From NCBI RefSeq assembly GCF_002294995.1, contig NZ_NSGF01000004.1, positions 186,001 through 250,000 of the forward strand: a stretch of 64,000 bases of DNA, read 5' to 3'. This document shows, in pieces, positions 42,216-50,945 of the stretch. How positions within the stretch are numbered: the stretch's first letter is position 1; each line of letters starts with the position of its first letter. Below the pieces are notes generated by a model. The model was not told the DNA's origin and did not search any database. It saw nothing but the letters and a program-made list of their open reading frames with translations. A program made the position numbers and the translations under genes. Source of the stretch: Mesorhizobium sp. WSM3860. GTDB taxonomy: Bacteria; Pseudomonadota; Alphaproteobacteria; Rhizobiales; Rhizobiaceae.

Positions 42216-43602
42216 TCTGCTTCCCCTTGAGGTGGCGGGCGAAATCGGTGAACGGATCGGCCGAAGCGCGGTCCCTCGGCGACTGCGTGAGCGCCTCGTA
42301 GATCAACGGCACTTGGCGCACGGCGATGTCGAGGTCGGCGTCGGCGCCGCCCTGATAGGCGCCGAGCAGACGGATGTCGCGCGTGTCCTCGAAGCGCGCG
42401 ATCATCGCTTTCAGCCTTGTCACCAGCAGGCGCTGCTCGGCGCTCCAGGACTTGTCGGCGAGACGTGAGATCGACGACAGCGGATTGACCGGCGGGTAGC
42501 GTCCCTGCTCTGCGATCGCTCGGTCGAGCACGACGTGGCCATCGAGGATGCCGCGCACCGAATCGGCCACCGGATCGTTGTGGTCGTCGCCGTCGACCAG
42601 CACCGAGATGATGGCGGTGATCGACCCTTTGCCCTCGGCGCCTGGTCCGGCGCGCTCGAGCAGCTTCGGCAGATCGGTGAAGACCGATGCCGGGTAGCCG
42701 CGCGCGACCGGCGGCTCGCCGGTGCCCGTCGCCACCTCGCGCAACGCATGGGCAAAGCGGGTGATCGAATCCAGCACCAGGAGCACGCGATGGCCCTGGT
42801 CGCGGAAATGCTCGGCCACACGCATGGCTGTGTCGGGCGCGCGCCGGCGCATCATGGCGCTCTCGTCGCTGGTGGCAACGACGGCGACGGTCTTGGCCAT
42901 GCTGTCGGCGCCGATCGTGTCCTCGAGGAATTCGCGCACCTCGCGGCCCCGCTCGCCGATCAGCGCCACGACCACCGTGTCGAAGGCCTCGGCGCCGGCG
43001 AGCATGGCAAGCAGCGTCGACTTGCCGACGCCGGAGCCGGCGAAGATGCCGAGCCGCTGGCCGAGACAGAGCGGCGTGAAGATGTCGATCACCCGCACTC
43101 CGGTAAGGAAGCCGGTGTCGACCCGCTGGCGCGACATGGCGCCGGGCGTCAATGTGTCGGCGCTGCCGGCGGCATTCGGCCTGACCAGCGGCGGGCCACC
43201 GTCGATGACGCGGGTCAAAGCGTCGATGGCGCGCCCGCGCCAGGAAACATGCGGCGTGACGGCGAGTGGGCCGCGCCGGAACACGACGTCGCCGATGCCG
43301 GCATCGGCGTGGCGCTCGAACGGCGCGACCACCACCTCGTCGCGGCCTATCCTGACGATCTCGCCGCGGCGCGTGCCGGTCTTGCCGCGCTGCTCGACGA
43401 TGTCACCGAGCCTGGCAATGTCCGAAAGCCCGCGCACCTTGTAGTGAGTGGGTGAGATCTCGACGACGCGGCCGCCGCGGCTGAGCAGCGTTTCCGGGTT
43501 GTCGAACCGCCGCCAGATGCGTTCGAGCGTGGCCAGACGATCCGTTGGACCGGCTTCGCTAAACCTCTCGGGCGCGCGGAGCAGGGACGAGCCGTTCGCC
43601 AT
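42196..43602 (-). CDS. fliI: Flagellum-specific ATPase FliI
   Basis: A 468-residue ATPase of the F1-beta type that energises flagellar protein export. Walker A GSGVGKST is at about residues 189-196, with GERGREV and Walker B LLVLDSITRFAHALREVA following; the C-terminal helical domain completes the family length. ATG 43602 (MANGSSLLRAP) lies five bases after the flgF stop. The N-terminal extension in the frame to 43638 overlaps flgF and is not needed. Confidence 0.97.
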   Translation of the reverse strand: MANGSSLLRAPERFSEAGPTDRLATLERIWRRFDNPETLLSRGGRVVEISPTHYKVRGLSDIARLGDIVEQRGKTGTRRGEIVRIGRDEVVVAPFERHADAGIGDVVFRRGPLAVTPHVSWRGRAIDALTRVIDGGPPLVRPNAAGSADTLTPGAMSRQRVDTGFLTGVRVIDIFTPLCLGQRLGIFAGSGVGKSTLLAMLAGAEAFDTVVVALIGERGREVREFLEDTIGADSMAKTVAVVATSDESAMMRRRAPDTAMRVAEHFRDQGHRVLLVLDSITRFAHALREVATGTGEPPVARGYPASVFTDLPKLLERAGPGAEGKGSITAIISVLVDGDDHNDPVADSVRGILDGHVVLDRAIAEQGRYPPVNPLSSISRLADKSWSAEQRLLVTRLKAMIARFEDTRDIRLLGAYQGGADADLDIAVRQVPLIYEALTQSPRDRASADPFTDFARHLKGKQNGDQGD

Positions 43603-43606
43603 GCCG

Positions 43607-44329
43607 TTACTTGTCGCCGAGCGTCTTGATCGCGTCATCGGTGGAGGAAGCGCTCTGCCGGATCAGCGCCGCCGTGTTCTCGAAGGCGCGCTGCACCTGG
43701 ATCAGCCGGGTCATCTCCAGCACCGGATTGACGTTGGATTCCTCCAGAAACCCTTGAGCTACGCCGACATCGGAGCGGTCGGTGACCGGTTCCGGAGTCC
43801 GCGCGGGAACGATGCCCGAATTGCCGTAACGGACGAAATTGTCGCCGGGGTCGAAATCGTAGAGGCCGATGGCGCCGACGAGCTGGTCGTTTTGGCGTAG
43901 CGAGCCATCGGCGCCGGCCTTGGGCGGACCGTTGCGCGGATCGAGCTGGATCGGCGCGCCGCCGCTGTCCAGCACCGGATAGCCTTCGATCGACATCAAC
44001 TCGCCGTTCTCGTTCATGGAGAAACGGCCGTCGCGGGTCATCACCGTGCCGGCCGGCGTCTCGATGGCGAACCAGGCGTCGCCTTGTATGGCGAAATCGA
44101 AAGGATTGCCGGTTTCGGTCAGCGAGCCGTGCGCGGTGGAAAGATAGGTCTTGCCGGAGGATGCGAAGGATACCGACTTCGGCCCGGTGCCGGAGACCAC
44201 GTCCTCGAATTTCACGCCGGTGGCGCGAAAACCGATGGTCGAAGCGTTGGCGACATTGTCGGCGATGGTGTCGAGACGGCGTTCGAGCGCAATCTGCGAG
44301 GAGAGGGCGACGTAGAGACTGTCCTGCAT
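43607..44329 (-). CDS. flgF: Flagellar proximal rod protein FlgF
   Basis: A 240-residue rod protein. It begins YVALSSQIALERRLDTIADNVANASTIGFRATG and ends LEMTRLIQVQRAFENTAALIRQSASSTDDAIKTLGDK, matching FlgF rather than FlgG in length and terminus. It is seven bases after the DUF1217 gene and four bases ahead of fliI. Confidence 0.94.
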   Translation of the reverse strand: MQDSLYVALSSQIALERRLDTIADNVANASTIGFRATGVKFEDVVSGTGPKSVSFASSGKTYLSTAHGSLTETGNPFDFAIQGDAWFAIETPAGTVMTRDGRFSMNENGELMSIEGYPVLDSGGAPIQLDPRNGPPKAGADGSLRQNDQLVGAIGLYDFDPGDNFVRYGNSGIVPARTPEPVTDRSDVGVAQGFLEESNVNPVLEMTRLIQVQRAFENTAALIRQSASSTDDAIKTLGDK

Positions 44330-44336
44330 GGTGTTC

Positions 44337-45113
44337 TCAGAACTTCAGCTTCTGCATGGCCATCATCAGATCGGTCGAGATGCCGACCGTGGTCGGCTGC
44401 GCGAACAGCACGCTGACCGAGGTCACGGCACTGGTGGTCGGGTTGTTGATCTCCCACAGGCTGGTGAAGCGGGTAAGGAACGTGTTCAACTTGTCGGGAT
44501 CCTTGAAGTCGGCGATATCGAGCTTTTGCTCGAACATCTGCGCCTGCTTGTCGATGTCGGCGGACGCAATGGAGTCGGGCAGGCCGAGAGCGGTGCGAAC
44601 CACGCTCGAAAGCGCAGTGTCGGCGAGCACGTCATACCAGCTGTTGATGTCAGGCGCCTTACGCTGGAAATAAAGCGCCAGCCGCACGCCCTGATTGGTC
44701 TCGCCGGCATTCTCCTCCAGCGTCTGGCGCATGTATTTGTCGACGGCGCCTTGCTGGGCGGAGGGAAAGAGCGTGGCGGTCGAGCCGTAAGCCGCAAAGT
44801 TGAACGCCTTGACGAAGTCGGCGTAACGCTTGTCACTCAGCTTGTTGGCGAAGCTGTCGGAGTCGGACACGCCTTCCTTGAGCGCCTTGACCATGAAGGC
44901 CTTGGCATAGGCCATGTCTTGCAGCCCGTACGCCTTCATCGCGTAGTTGAACAGCCGAGTGTTGTTGACGAAATCGTCGATGCTTTTGACGTTGCCGATA
45001 TTGGCCAAATAGTAGTCGGTCTCACGCTTCACGACGGGCTGCGACTCGACCTGGTCGATTGCCTTTGGGATGTCCTTGGCGATGAGCTGATAGCTGGTAT
45101 AGGTGTTCAACAT
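44337..45113 (-). CDS. DUF1217 flagellar-locus protein
   Basis: A 258-residue, mainly helical protein with no signal peptide or membrane segment, recognised as DUF1217: TYTSYQLIAKDIPKAIDQVESQPVVKRETDYYLANIG near the start, repeated ALGLP and FE-x-KLDIADFKDPDKLNTFLTRF segments later. Its function is unknown. It heads the long flagellar operon with flgF and fliI, and a flagellar box ends 27 bases upstream, so it is a regulon member. A secreted hook/rod-associated or export-chaperone role is possible. Confidence 0.82.
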   Translation of the reverse strand: MLNTYTSYQLIAKDIPKAIDQVESQPVVKRETDYYLANIGNVKSIDDFVNNTRLFNYAMKAYGLQDMAYAKAFMVKALKEGVSDSDSFANKLSDKRYADFVKAFNFAAYGSTATLFPSAQQGAVDKYMRQTLEENAGETNQGVRLALYFQRKAPDINSWYDVLADTALSSVVRTALGLPDSIASADIDKQAQMFEQKLDIADFKDPDKLNTFLTRFTSLWEINNPTTSAVTSVSVLFAQPTTVGISTDLMMAMQKLKF

Positions 45114-45140
45114 CTGCGCCTCCGGCCGAAGCTATCCGGT

Positions 45141-45165
45141 GACGATAGCGATGCTTCCTTGTGCG
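45141..45165 (-). promoter_or_regulatory. Candidate flagellar box for the DUF1217-flgF operon
   Basis: On the minus strand: CGCACAAG, nine bases, CTATCGTC, ending 27 bases before the ATG. With the motA box it makes a 54-base imperfect inverted repeat (45157-45175 with 45191-45210). Confidence 0.6.
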
Positions 45166-45201
45166 AGGCTGAATCGGTTTTCCGCATCGCGATTCAAGCC
45201 T

Positions 45202-45226
45202 CACACAAGGCACGAGGACTATCCCT
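45202..45226 (+). promoter_or_regulatory. Candidate flagellar box for the motA operon
   Basis: On the plus strand: CACACAAG, nine bases, CTATCCCT, ending 32 bases before the motA GTG. It is oriented back-to-back with the DUF1217 box. Confidence 0.6.
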
Positions 45227-45258
45227 GATCCACGACGTGACACGCGGAAGGACCTGTC

Positions 45259-46134
45259 GTGGGTATTCTGATCGGACTTGTGGTGACGCTTGGCTGCGTG
45301 CTCGGTGGCTTCATGGCCATGGGCGGCCATCTGCATGTGCTGATCCAGCCTTGGGAAGCCGTGGTAATCTGCGGCGCCGCGCTCGGCACTTTCCTCGTCG
45401 CCAATCCGATGAAGACGGTCAAGGACACCGGCAAGGGCATTCTCGAGGCCTTCAAGCAGGCCGTGCCGAAGGAGCGCGACTATCTCGAAACGCTGGGCGT
45501 CCTGCACAGCCTGATGCGCGAGTTGCGATCGAAGTCGCGCAGCGAGGTCGAGGCGCATATCGACAATCCGGAAGAGTCGGCGATCTTCCAGGCGTTCCCG
45601 ACGGTGCTCAAGAACCACGACCTGACGCATTTTATCTGCGACTATTGCCGCATCATCATCATCGGCAATGCGCGCTCGCACGAGATCGAGGCGCTGATGG
45701 ATGAAGAGATCCAGACGATCCGCACCGACAAGCTGAAGGCCTATCACGCGATGGTCGCGGTCGGCGATGGCCTGCCCGCGCTCGGCATCGTCGCGGCCGT
45801 TCTCGGCGTGGTGAAGGCGATGGGCGCGCTCGACCAGTCGCCGGAAATCCTCGGCGGGCTGATCGGTGCTGCGCTGGTCGGGACCTTCCTCGGCATCTTC
45901 CTGTCCTATGCCGTGGTCGGCCCGGTCGCGACCAAGATCAAGACGGTGCGCGAGAAGAAGAACCGCCTCTATATCATCGTCAAGCAGACGCTGCTCGCTT
46001 ACATGAACGGCGCCTTGCCGCAGGTCGCGATCGAGTTCGGCCGCAAGACCATCTCGTCCTATGAGCGTCCGACGATCGATGCCGTCGAGCAGAGCACGAT
46101 GAACACCGGCACCGCCGAGAAGAAGGCGGCCTGA
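45259..46134 (+). CDS. motA: Flagellar motor stator protein MotA
   Basis: A 291-residue membrane protein with four helices and the large cytoplasmic loop that pushes on FliG. The C-terminal helix pair region [41 protein letters not shown] is the family signature. It starts at GTG 45259 with AAGGA six bases upstream. It heads motA-fliM-fliN-fliG-flhB; its partner motB is in the fliF operon. Confidence 0.96.
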   Translation: MGILIGLVVTLGCVLGGFMAMGGHLHVLIQPWEAVVICGAALGTFLVANPMKTVKDTGKGILEAFKQAVPKERDYLETLGVLHSLMRELRSKSRSEVEAHIDNPEESAIFQAFPTVLKNHDLTHFICDYCRIIIIGNARSHEIEALMDEEIQTIRTDKLKAYHAMVAVGDGLPALGIVAAVLGVVKAMGALDQSPEILGGLIGAALVGTFLGIFLSYAVVGPVATKIKTVREKKNRLYIIVKQTLLAYMNGALPQVAIEFGRKTISSYERPTIDAVEQSTMNTGTAEKKAA

Positions 46135-46168
46135 GCATGCAGAACTTCAGCCGGGGCCGCTTGCCGTC

Positions 46169-47104
46169 ATGACCAGTCCGGCCAGTCCGTCGCAAACCCG
46201 GGCTCTCATCATCGAGCGTCTCGTCGGCGACAGCGGCGAGGCCGCGCAGGTGATCGGCGTCGGCCGCGGCATGGCCGAGCGCTCGCTGCCGCTGCTGCAG
46301 AAAGCCCTTTCCGGAGAGCTTGGCGCGCCGGTCACGGTCGACCTGCAAGCCGTCGAAGTGGGACGTGTCCCCGACGCGCGTATGCGCGCGGGCGAAACCT
46401 TCGCCATGACCATCGTTCCTTCGCCGACCTCGGCCGACGCCATGACGCTCGTCATGGACGCGCCGGCGATCGCCGTCATGGTCCAGGCGCTGTTCGGCGG
46501 CGATCCGGATCAGCCGGTGGCGCCGATCGAGCGCGACCTGTCACAGATCGAGACCGACGTCGCCACCACCGTCTTCCAAGAGGTCGCGATGGCGCTGAAC
46601 GGATCGGGCCGGCGTTCTCTCGAGCTGCGCCAGCCTGTCCCGAGGGCGATGTCCGGCAACGAGGCAAAACGGCGCGTGCTGCGCGACGGGGCCGCGGTCC
46701 GCATCATCTATGGCATCTCGACGCCGACCGACACCGGGACGGTGACGGTGATGATCCCGCAGCGAATCCTTCTGGCGACGCGTGGCGCCACCGCCGTTCA
46801 AGGCGGCGACCAGACGACGGAATTCGACTGGCGAGCCCGCTTCTCGGAGGAAGTGATGCGCTCGGCCGTGCGGCTCGAGGCCACCATGCCGCTTGCCCGG
46901 CTGACGCTTGGCGATCTCGCCGCCTTCCAGCCCGGCCAGGTGATCGAGTTCGAGGAGGACGCGCAGCTGCAGGCAAAGCTCAGCGCGCGCGACAAGACGC
47001 TCTTTGTCTGCGAGTTCGGCAAGCTCGGACAGAATTACACGGTCCGCGTTCGGCATCCCCACGACGGCGGGCAGGATTTCATCGATGGATTGGTGCCGGG
47101 CTGA
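46169..47104 (+). CDS. fliM: Flagellar motor switch protein FliM
   Basis: A 311-residue C-ring protein: a CheC-like middle domain (about 30-210) and a SpoA/FliN-like C-terminal domain (about 225-300, PLARLTLGDLAAFQPGQVIEF). The N-terminal CheY-binding peptide of enteric FliM is not obvious, which is common in rhizobia with their divergent chemotaxis. ATG 46169 follows motA by 34 bases. Confidence 0.9.
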   Translation: MTSPASPSQTRALIIERLVGDSGEAAQVIGVGRGMAERSLPLLQKALSGELGAPVTVDLQAVEVGRVPDARMRAGETFAMTIVPSPTSADAMTLVMDAPAIAVMVQALFGGDPDQPVAPIERDLSQIETDVATTVFQEVAMALNGSGRRSLELRQPVPRAMSGNEAKRRVLRDGAAVRIIYGISTPTDTGTVTVMIPQRILLATRGATAVQGGDQTTEFDWRARFSEEVMRSAVRLEATMPLARLTLGDLAAFQPGQVIEFEEDAQLQAKLSARDKTLFVCEFGKLGQNYTVRVRHPHDGGQDFIDGLVPG

Positions 47105-47134
47105 GGCCTGGCTTGGGATTATTGGAGACGAGGC

Positions 47135-47521
47135 ATGGCAAAGACCAAGGTGGAAGCCGAACCCGAAGCCGACCAGCCGGACGAGCAGCTCGACCGCGCC
47201 ATCGAGGAATTGCGCGGCGTGCTGCGGGAGGAGGAGAACCGCCCCGACGCCGCCCTGCAGGCCGGCGCTAATTCCTCGATCATCATGACGATCCCGGTCG
47301 ATGTGCAGATCATTCTGGGCAGCACCGAAATGCCGGTGTCGGAGCTGATGGCGCTGCAGAAGGGCTCGACGGTAGCGCTCAATCGCCGCATAGGCGAGCC
47401 GGTCGACGTGGTGGTCAACGGTCGCAGAATCGCGCGCGGCGAGATCACGGTGCTGGAACACGATCCGTCGCGCTTCGGCATCAGGCTTACCGAAATCAAC
47501 GCTGCTGCCAAGAGCGCCTGA
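47135..47521 (+). CDS. fliN: Flagellar motor switch protein FliN
   Basis: A 128-residue C-ring subunit. The SpoA domain (about 52-126) is complete: [52 protein letters not shown]. An acidic N-terminal extension (about 1-45) is typical of rhizobial FliN. It lies 30 bases after fliM. Confidence 0.96.
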   Translation: MAKTKVEAEPEADQPDEQLDRAIEELRGVLREEENRPDAALQAGANSSIIMTIPVDVQIILGSTEMPVSELMALQKGSTVALNRRIGEPVDVVVNGRRIARGEITVLEHDPSRFGIRLTEINAAAKSA

Positions 47522-47564
47522 GCATGGACGGCGAGAGCATTCACCGGCAGCGGAGCGAGGCCCG

Positions 47565-48581
47565 ATGACGTCGTTGACGCTGACGCGCCCGCAAAAGGCC
47601 GCCGCCATCCTGGTGGCGATGGGCAAGCCCTCGGCCAGCCGGCTGCTCAAATTCTTCAAGCAGGAGGAGCTGAAGGCGCTGATCGAGGGCGCGCGGCTGC
47701 TGCGCACCATCCCGCAAACCGACCTGGAGCGGATCGTCGCGGAATTCGAGGCCGAGTTCACCGAGGGCGCAGGCCTGCTCGATTCGGCCGACCGGATGGA
47801 CACGATCCTCAACGAATCGCTGTCGCCAGAGGAAATGAGCGCCATCATGGGCGAGAAGAAGTTCGAGCCCGCTCCTGAGGGACCGCCGCCGATTTGGCCG
47901 GATCTCGAAAAGCTCGAGCCGACGCGCCTCGGCACCTTCCTCGCCGGCGAACACCCGCAAACGTCCGCCATGGTGCTGTCGAAGCTGGCGCCGCAGACCG
48001 CGGCCAATGTGCTGCTGACGATGGAAAAGCCGATACGCAGCCAGATCATCAAGCGCATGGTGACGATGGCCAACATTCCGGAGGCGGCGGCCAGGATCGT
48101 CGAGAACCAGTTGCGCGCCAGCGTGCTTTCGCAAAAAGCGAGCAGGGACACCTCGGTCGGCCAGGAGCGCGTCGCCAGCGTGCTCAACGAGATGGCCAAG
48201 CCCGAGCTCGACGAACTCATGCAGGACCTGGAGGAAGCCGGCACGCCGGATCTGGCCGGGGTCAGGTCGCGGCTGTTTGCCTTCGACGACTTGCCGCTGC
48301 TCACCCAGAAGGCGCGCGTGCTTCTGTTCGACGGACTGTCGACGGAGCTCGTCACGCTGGCTTTGCGCGGCGCGCCGGCGGAGCTTACCGAATCCGTGCT
48401 GTCGGCGATCGGCGCACGCTCGCGCCGCATGATCGAATCCGAGCTCGGACAGGGATCGGAAGGTATCGCGCTGGTCGACATCATGGCGGCGCGGAAGACC
48501 ATCGCCGTGGCCACCATTCGTCTTTCGCGGCAAGGAGCGTTCGAGCTTCCGTCCACGCAGACCACCGCCGAAGCCGCCTGA
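47565..48581 (+). CDS. fliG: Flagellar motor switch protein FliG
   Basis: A 338-residue rotor protein: an N-terminal FliF-binding domain, a middle domain with the EHPQ motif (GEHPQ, about residue 130) and a C-terminal torque domain with charged residues around VDIMAARKTIAVATIRL. It transmits the force from MotA. ATG 47565 follows an AGCGAGG site. Confidence 0.95.
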   Translation: MTSLTLTRPQKAAAILVAMGKPSASRLLKFFKQEELKALIEGARLLRTIPQTDLERIVAEFEAEFTEGAGLLDSADRMDTILNESLSPEEMSAIMGEKKFEPAPEGPPPIWPDLEKLEPTRLGTFLAGEHPQTSAMVLSKLAPQTAANVLLTMEKPIRSQIIKRMVTMANIPEAAARIVENQLRASVLSQKASRDTSVGQERVASVLNEMAKPELDELMQDLEEAGTPDLAGVRSRLFAFDDLPLLTQKARVLLFDGLSTELVTLALRGAPAELTESVLSAIGARSRRMIESELGQGSEGIALVDIMAARKTIAVATIRLSRQGAFELPSTQTTAEAA

Positions 48582-48605
48582 CGATAGTGATCCGGACAGG
48601 GCACC

Positions 48606-49688
48606 ATGGCTGAGGCGGTCGACAAGGATTCCAAAACCGAGGAAGCCACAGAAAAGAAGATCCGCGACACGATCGAGCAGGGCAAGCTGCCTCACTCGCG
48701 CGAGACGGCGATCTTCGCTTCCTTCCTTGCCATACTGGTGTTCAGCGTCTTCTACGCCAAGGACGCCATCGTCAATCTCGGCATGTTCCTCGCCATGTTC
48801 CTGGAAAAGCCGGAAGCCTGGCCGATGAACACCGAGACCGACGTCATCGAGCTCTACAAGACCGTGCTGTTCGAAATCGGCCGCGCCGTCGTCAGCCTGC
48901 TGGTGCTGCTGGTGGTGGCCGGCGTCGGCGCTTCGGTGTTCCAGAATATCCCGCAATTCGTCGGCGAACGGATCCGGCCGCAACTGTCGCGCATTTCGAT
49001 CGCCAAGGGCTGGAGCCGCCTGTTCGGCGTGCAGGGCTTTGTCGAATTCGCCAAGTCGTTGGCAAAGCTTGCCTTCGCCATCGCCGTGCTCGCGTTCACA
49101 TTGTCGGAAGATCACCGCAGGCTGCTCGCCGGCATGATCACCAACCCGGTGTCGTTCGGCATGGTCATCCGCAGCATCTTCGTCGACATATTGGTGGCGA
49201 TCGTCTTCGTCATGGGGCTGATCGCGGTCGCCGACATCGTCTGGTCGCGCTTCAACTGGCGGCGCGACCTGCGCATGACCAAGCAGGAAGTGAAAGACGA
49301 GCTGAAGCAGTCGGAAGGCGATCCGATCGTGAAGTCGCGCCTGCGCTCGCTGGCGCGTGACCGGGCGCGGCGGCGCATGATGACGGCAGTGCCGCGCGCG
49401 ACGCTCATCATCGCCAATCCGACCCACTATTCCATCGCGCTGAAATATGTGCGCGAAGAGGACTCCGCTCCGCTGGTGCTCGCCAAGGGCCAGGATCTGG
49501 TGGCGCTGAAAATCCGCGAGATCGCGAGAGAGCACAACATCCCGATCTTCGAGGACGTGGCGCTTGCCCGCTCCATGTACAAGCAAGTTTCGGTTGATAG
49601 CGTGATCCCGTCGCAATTCTACCAGGCCGTCGCCGAATTGGTGCGGATCGTCTACTCGAAGAAGGCCGAGCGAAAAGAAACCCAATGA
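48606..49688 (+). CDS. flhB: Flagellar export switch protein FlhB
   Basis: A 360-residue export gate protein with four membrane helices (about 33-210) and a cytoplasmic C-terminal domain. The autocleavage motif NPTH is at residues 271-274; cleavage there switches export from hook to filament substrates on FliK's signal. The last gene of known flagellar function in the motA operon. Confidence 0.97.
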   Translation: MAEAVDKDSKTEEATEKKIRDTIEQGKLPHSRETAIFASFLAILVFSVFYAKDAIVNLGMFLAMFLEKPEAWPMNTETDVIELYKTVLFEIGRAVVSLLVLLVVAGVGASVFQNIPQFVGERIRPQLSRISIAKGWSRLFGVQGFVEFAKSLAKLAFAIAVLAFTLSEDHRRLLAGMITNPVSFGMVIRSIFVDILVAIVFVMGLIAVADIVWSRFNWRRDLRMTKQEVKDELKQSEGDPIVKSRLRSLARDRARRRMMTAVPRATLIIANPTHYSIALKYVREEDSAPLVLAKGQDLVALKIREIAREHNIPIFEDVALARSMYKQVSVDSVIPSQFYQAVAELVRIVYSKKAERKETQ

Positions 49689-49707
49689 TCGGACGCTGTT
49701 TCTATCC

Positions 49708-50145
49708 ATGAACCGGCAACCACACGCCAATTCACGCGAGCAGATCGTCGCCAATGCCATCCACGACGTGGTGGGCGAGCTGCGCCTGATCGAGGTCGCC
49801 GACTATATCGCTTTTATCCGGCTGGAGCATTTCGCCTGCCTGTCGGACCTGGTGGACTCGGCTGCGGAGCTCTATTTCCAGCCGGGCACGCTCAGGCTCG
49901 GCCATGGCGGCGAAGCGCATGTCGACTGGGACGGCAGCCCGCGCATCGTGCTCGATCTCGAGCTGCGGCCGCGCGGCGTCACCGTCTATTTCCAGCTGAC
50001 GCTGACCGGGCAGGGCACGTCCGTGATCGTCAATTACGTCTCTTTCGAGAAGCCGGGCGAGACGCCGGAGCACAACACCGCCCTCCTCGAGGACGCAATC
50101 GATGAGGCGCGCATCCGGAGGACCGAGCCGCTCGCTTTTCCTTGA
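49708..50145 (+). CDS. Small conserved protein of unknown function downstream of flhB
   Basis: I do not recognise the family. The 145-residue product has no signal peptide or membrane segment: an N-terminal helix pair (about 10-60, VANAIHDVVGELRLIEVADYIAFIRLEHFACLSDLVDSAAELYF) and a beta-rich C-terminal half (HVDWDGSPRIVLDLELRPRGVTVYFQLTL, then TSVIVNYVSF). It lies 19 bases after flhB on the same strand and converges on visR, so it is probably co-transcribed with the motor genes. Codon use is as in its neighbours, so it is a real gene. A role in motility is plausible but unproven. Confidence 0.85.
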   Translation: MNRQPHANSREQIVANAIHDVVGELRLIEVADYIAFIRLEHFACLSDLVDSAAELYFQPGTLRLGHGGEAHVDWDGSPRIVLDLELRPRGVTVYFQLTLTGQGTSVIVNYVSFEKPGETPEHNTALLEDAIDEARIRRTEPLAFP

Positions 50146-50174
50146 CGATGTTCTCGGCGCCTGGCCTGGGCGAG

Positions 50175-50945
50175 CTACTCGATCAGGCCAAGGCGCAGCG
50201 CCTTGGCCACCGCCTGGTTGCGATTGACCGCGTTGAGCTTCTGCGTCGACTGGGTGAGGTACTGGTTGGCGGTGTGCACCGACAGTTTAAGGAGCTTCGC
50301 GATCTCTTCGCTGGTGTTGCCGTTGGCGGTCAGTTTCAGGCATTCGAGTTCGCGTTTGGAGATGGCGCGCGTCCTGCCGGTTTCGCTTGGACGAATGCGG
50401 GCGACCGCCGCAAACACCGCAAAGCAGCGCGCGTGGATTTCATAGAGCGTGTCGTCCGAAAGGGTCATGTCCGGCCCCAGGAAGACGACCAGCCCGCACT
50501 GACCGCGCTCCGCATGCACCGGAAAGGCGATGCCGTCGGTGGCGGGCGCCAGAGGAGCGGTCGGTTCGGCCCATGCCAGGCTTTCAAACCTCCGCCGCGA
50601 GCCGGCCATGCCGCTGTCGGCCCACCAGCGCGGCATCGTCGAGATGCGACTGTGGCGCACCATTTCCTCGCCGCTGGCACCCGAGATGAATTTGGTCGTG
50701 AGGCCGGTCGATGGATAATCGGAATCGAGGCAGGCGACGAGGCGCGCTCGCTCCAACGAGGGGCTGACGAAGAACAATCCGAAACCGGAAGCGTTGATGT
50801 CGACGCCGATCCAGCGGCAGCGGCGCACGGCGTCCGGAATGGTCACCGCGTGATGCGTCTCCGATCCGAGCGAGAAGGCGCCGAACGGATTGCGCTGTTC
50901 GTTGAAAAGGGCCGCGGCGGCCTCTTTGATCTGTGCGTGCTTCAA
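50175..50945 (-). CDS. visR: LuxR-type flagellar master regulator VisR
   Basis: A 256-residue regulator: an N-terminal ligand-sensing (autoinducer-binding-like) domain and a C-terminal LuxR helix-turn-helix with ISKRELECLKLTANGNTSEEIAKLLKLSVHTANQYL. With VisN it forms the heterodimer at the top of the Sinorhizobium motility cascade. The start is inferred to be TTG 50945, whose TTGA overlaps the visN stop and which has GGAG nine bases upstream; no ATG occurs in frame near the domain start. Confidence 0.9.
   Translation of the reverse strand: MKHAQIKEAAAALFNEQRNPFGAFSLGSETHHAVTIPDAVRRCRWIGVDINASGFGLFFVSPSLERARLVACLDSDYPSTGLTTKFISGASGEEMVRHSRISTMPRWWADSGMAGSRRRFESLAWAEPTAPLAPATDGIAFPVHAERGQCGLVVFLGPDMTLSDDTLYEIHARCFAVFAAVARIRPSETGRTRAISKRELECLKLTANGNTSEEIAKLLKLSVHTANQYLTQSTQKLNAVNRNQAVAKALRLGLIE
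50186..50208. repeat. Near-perfect 23-base palindrome in the 3' end of visR
   Basis: Two 11-base arms (50186-50196 and 50198-50208) separated by a single A lie in the last codons of visR, between the convergent flhB-side gene and visR. No T tract follows on either strand. It may be an mRNA end structure or only a coding coincidence. Confidence 0.4.

Noticed and set aside
46541-48685. A 714-residue minus-strand open frame opposite fliM, fliN and fliG
   Set aside because: Antisense shadow of three switch-protein genes; serine- and arginine-rich without a fold pattern.
47541-49760. A 739-residue minus-strand open frame opposite fliG and flhB
   Set aside because: It is antisense to two clear flagellar genes and has a shadow composition rich in His, Arg, Asp and Gln.
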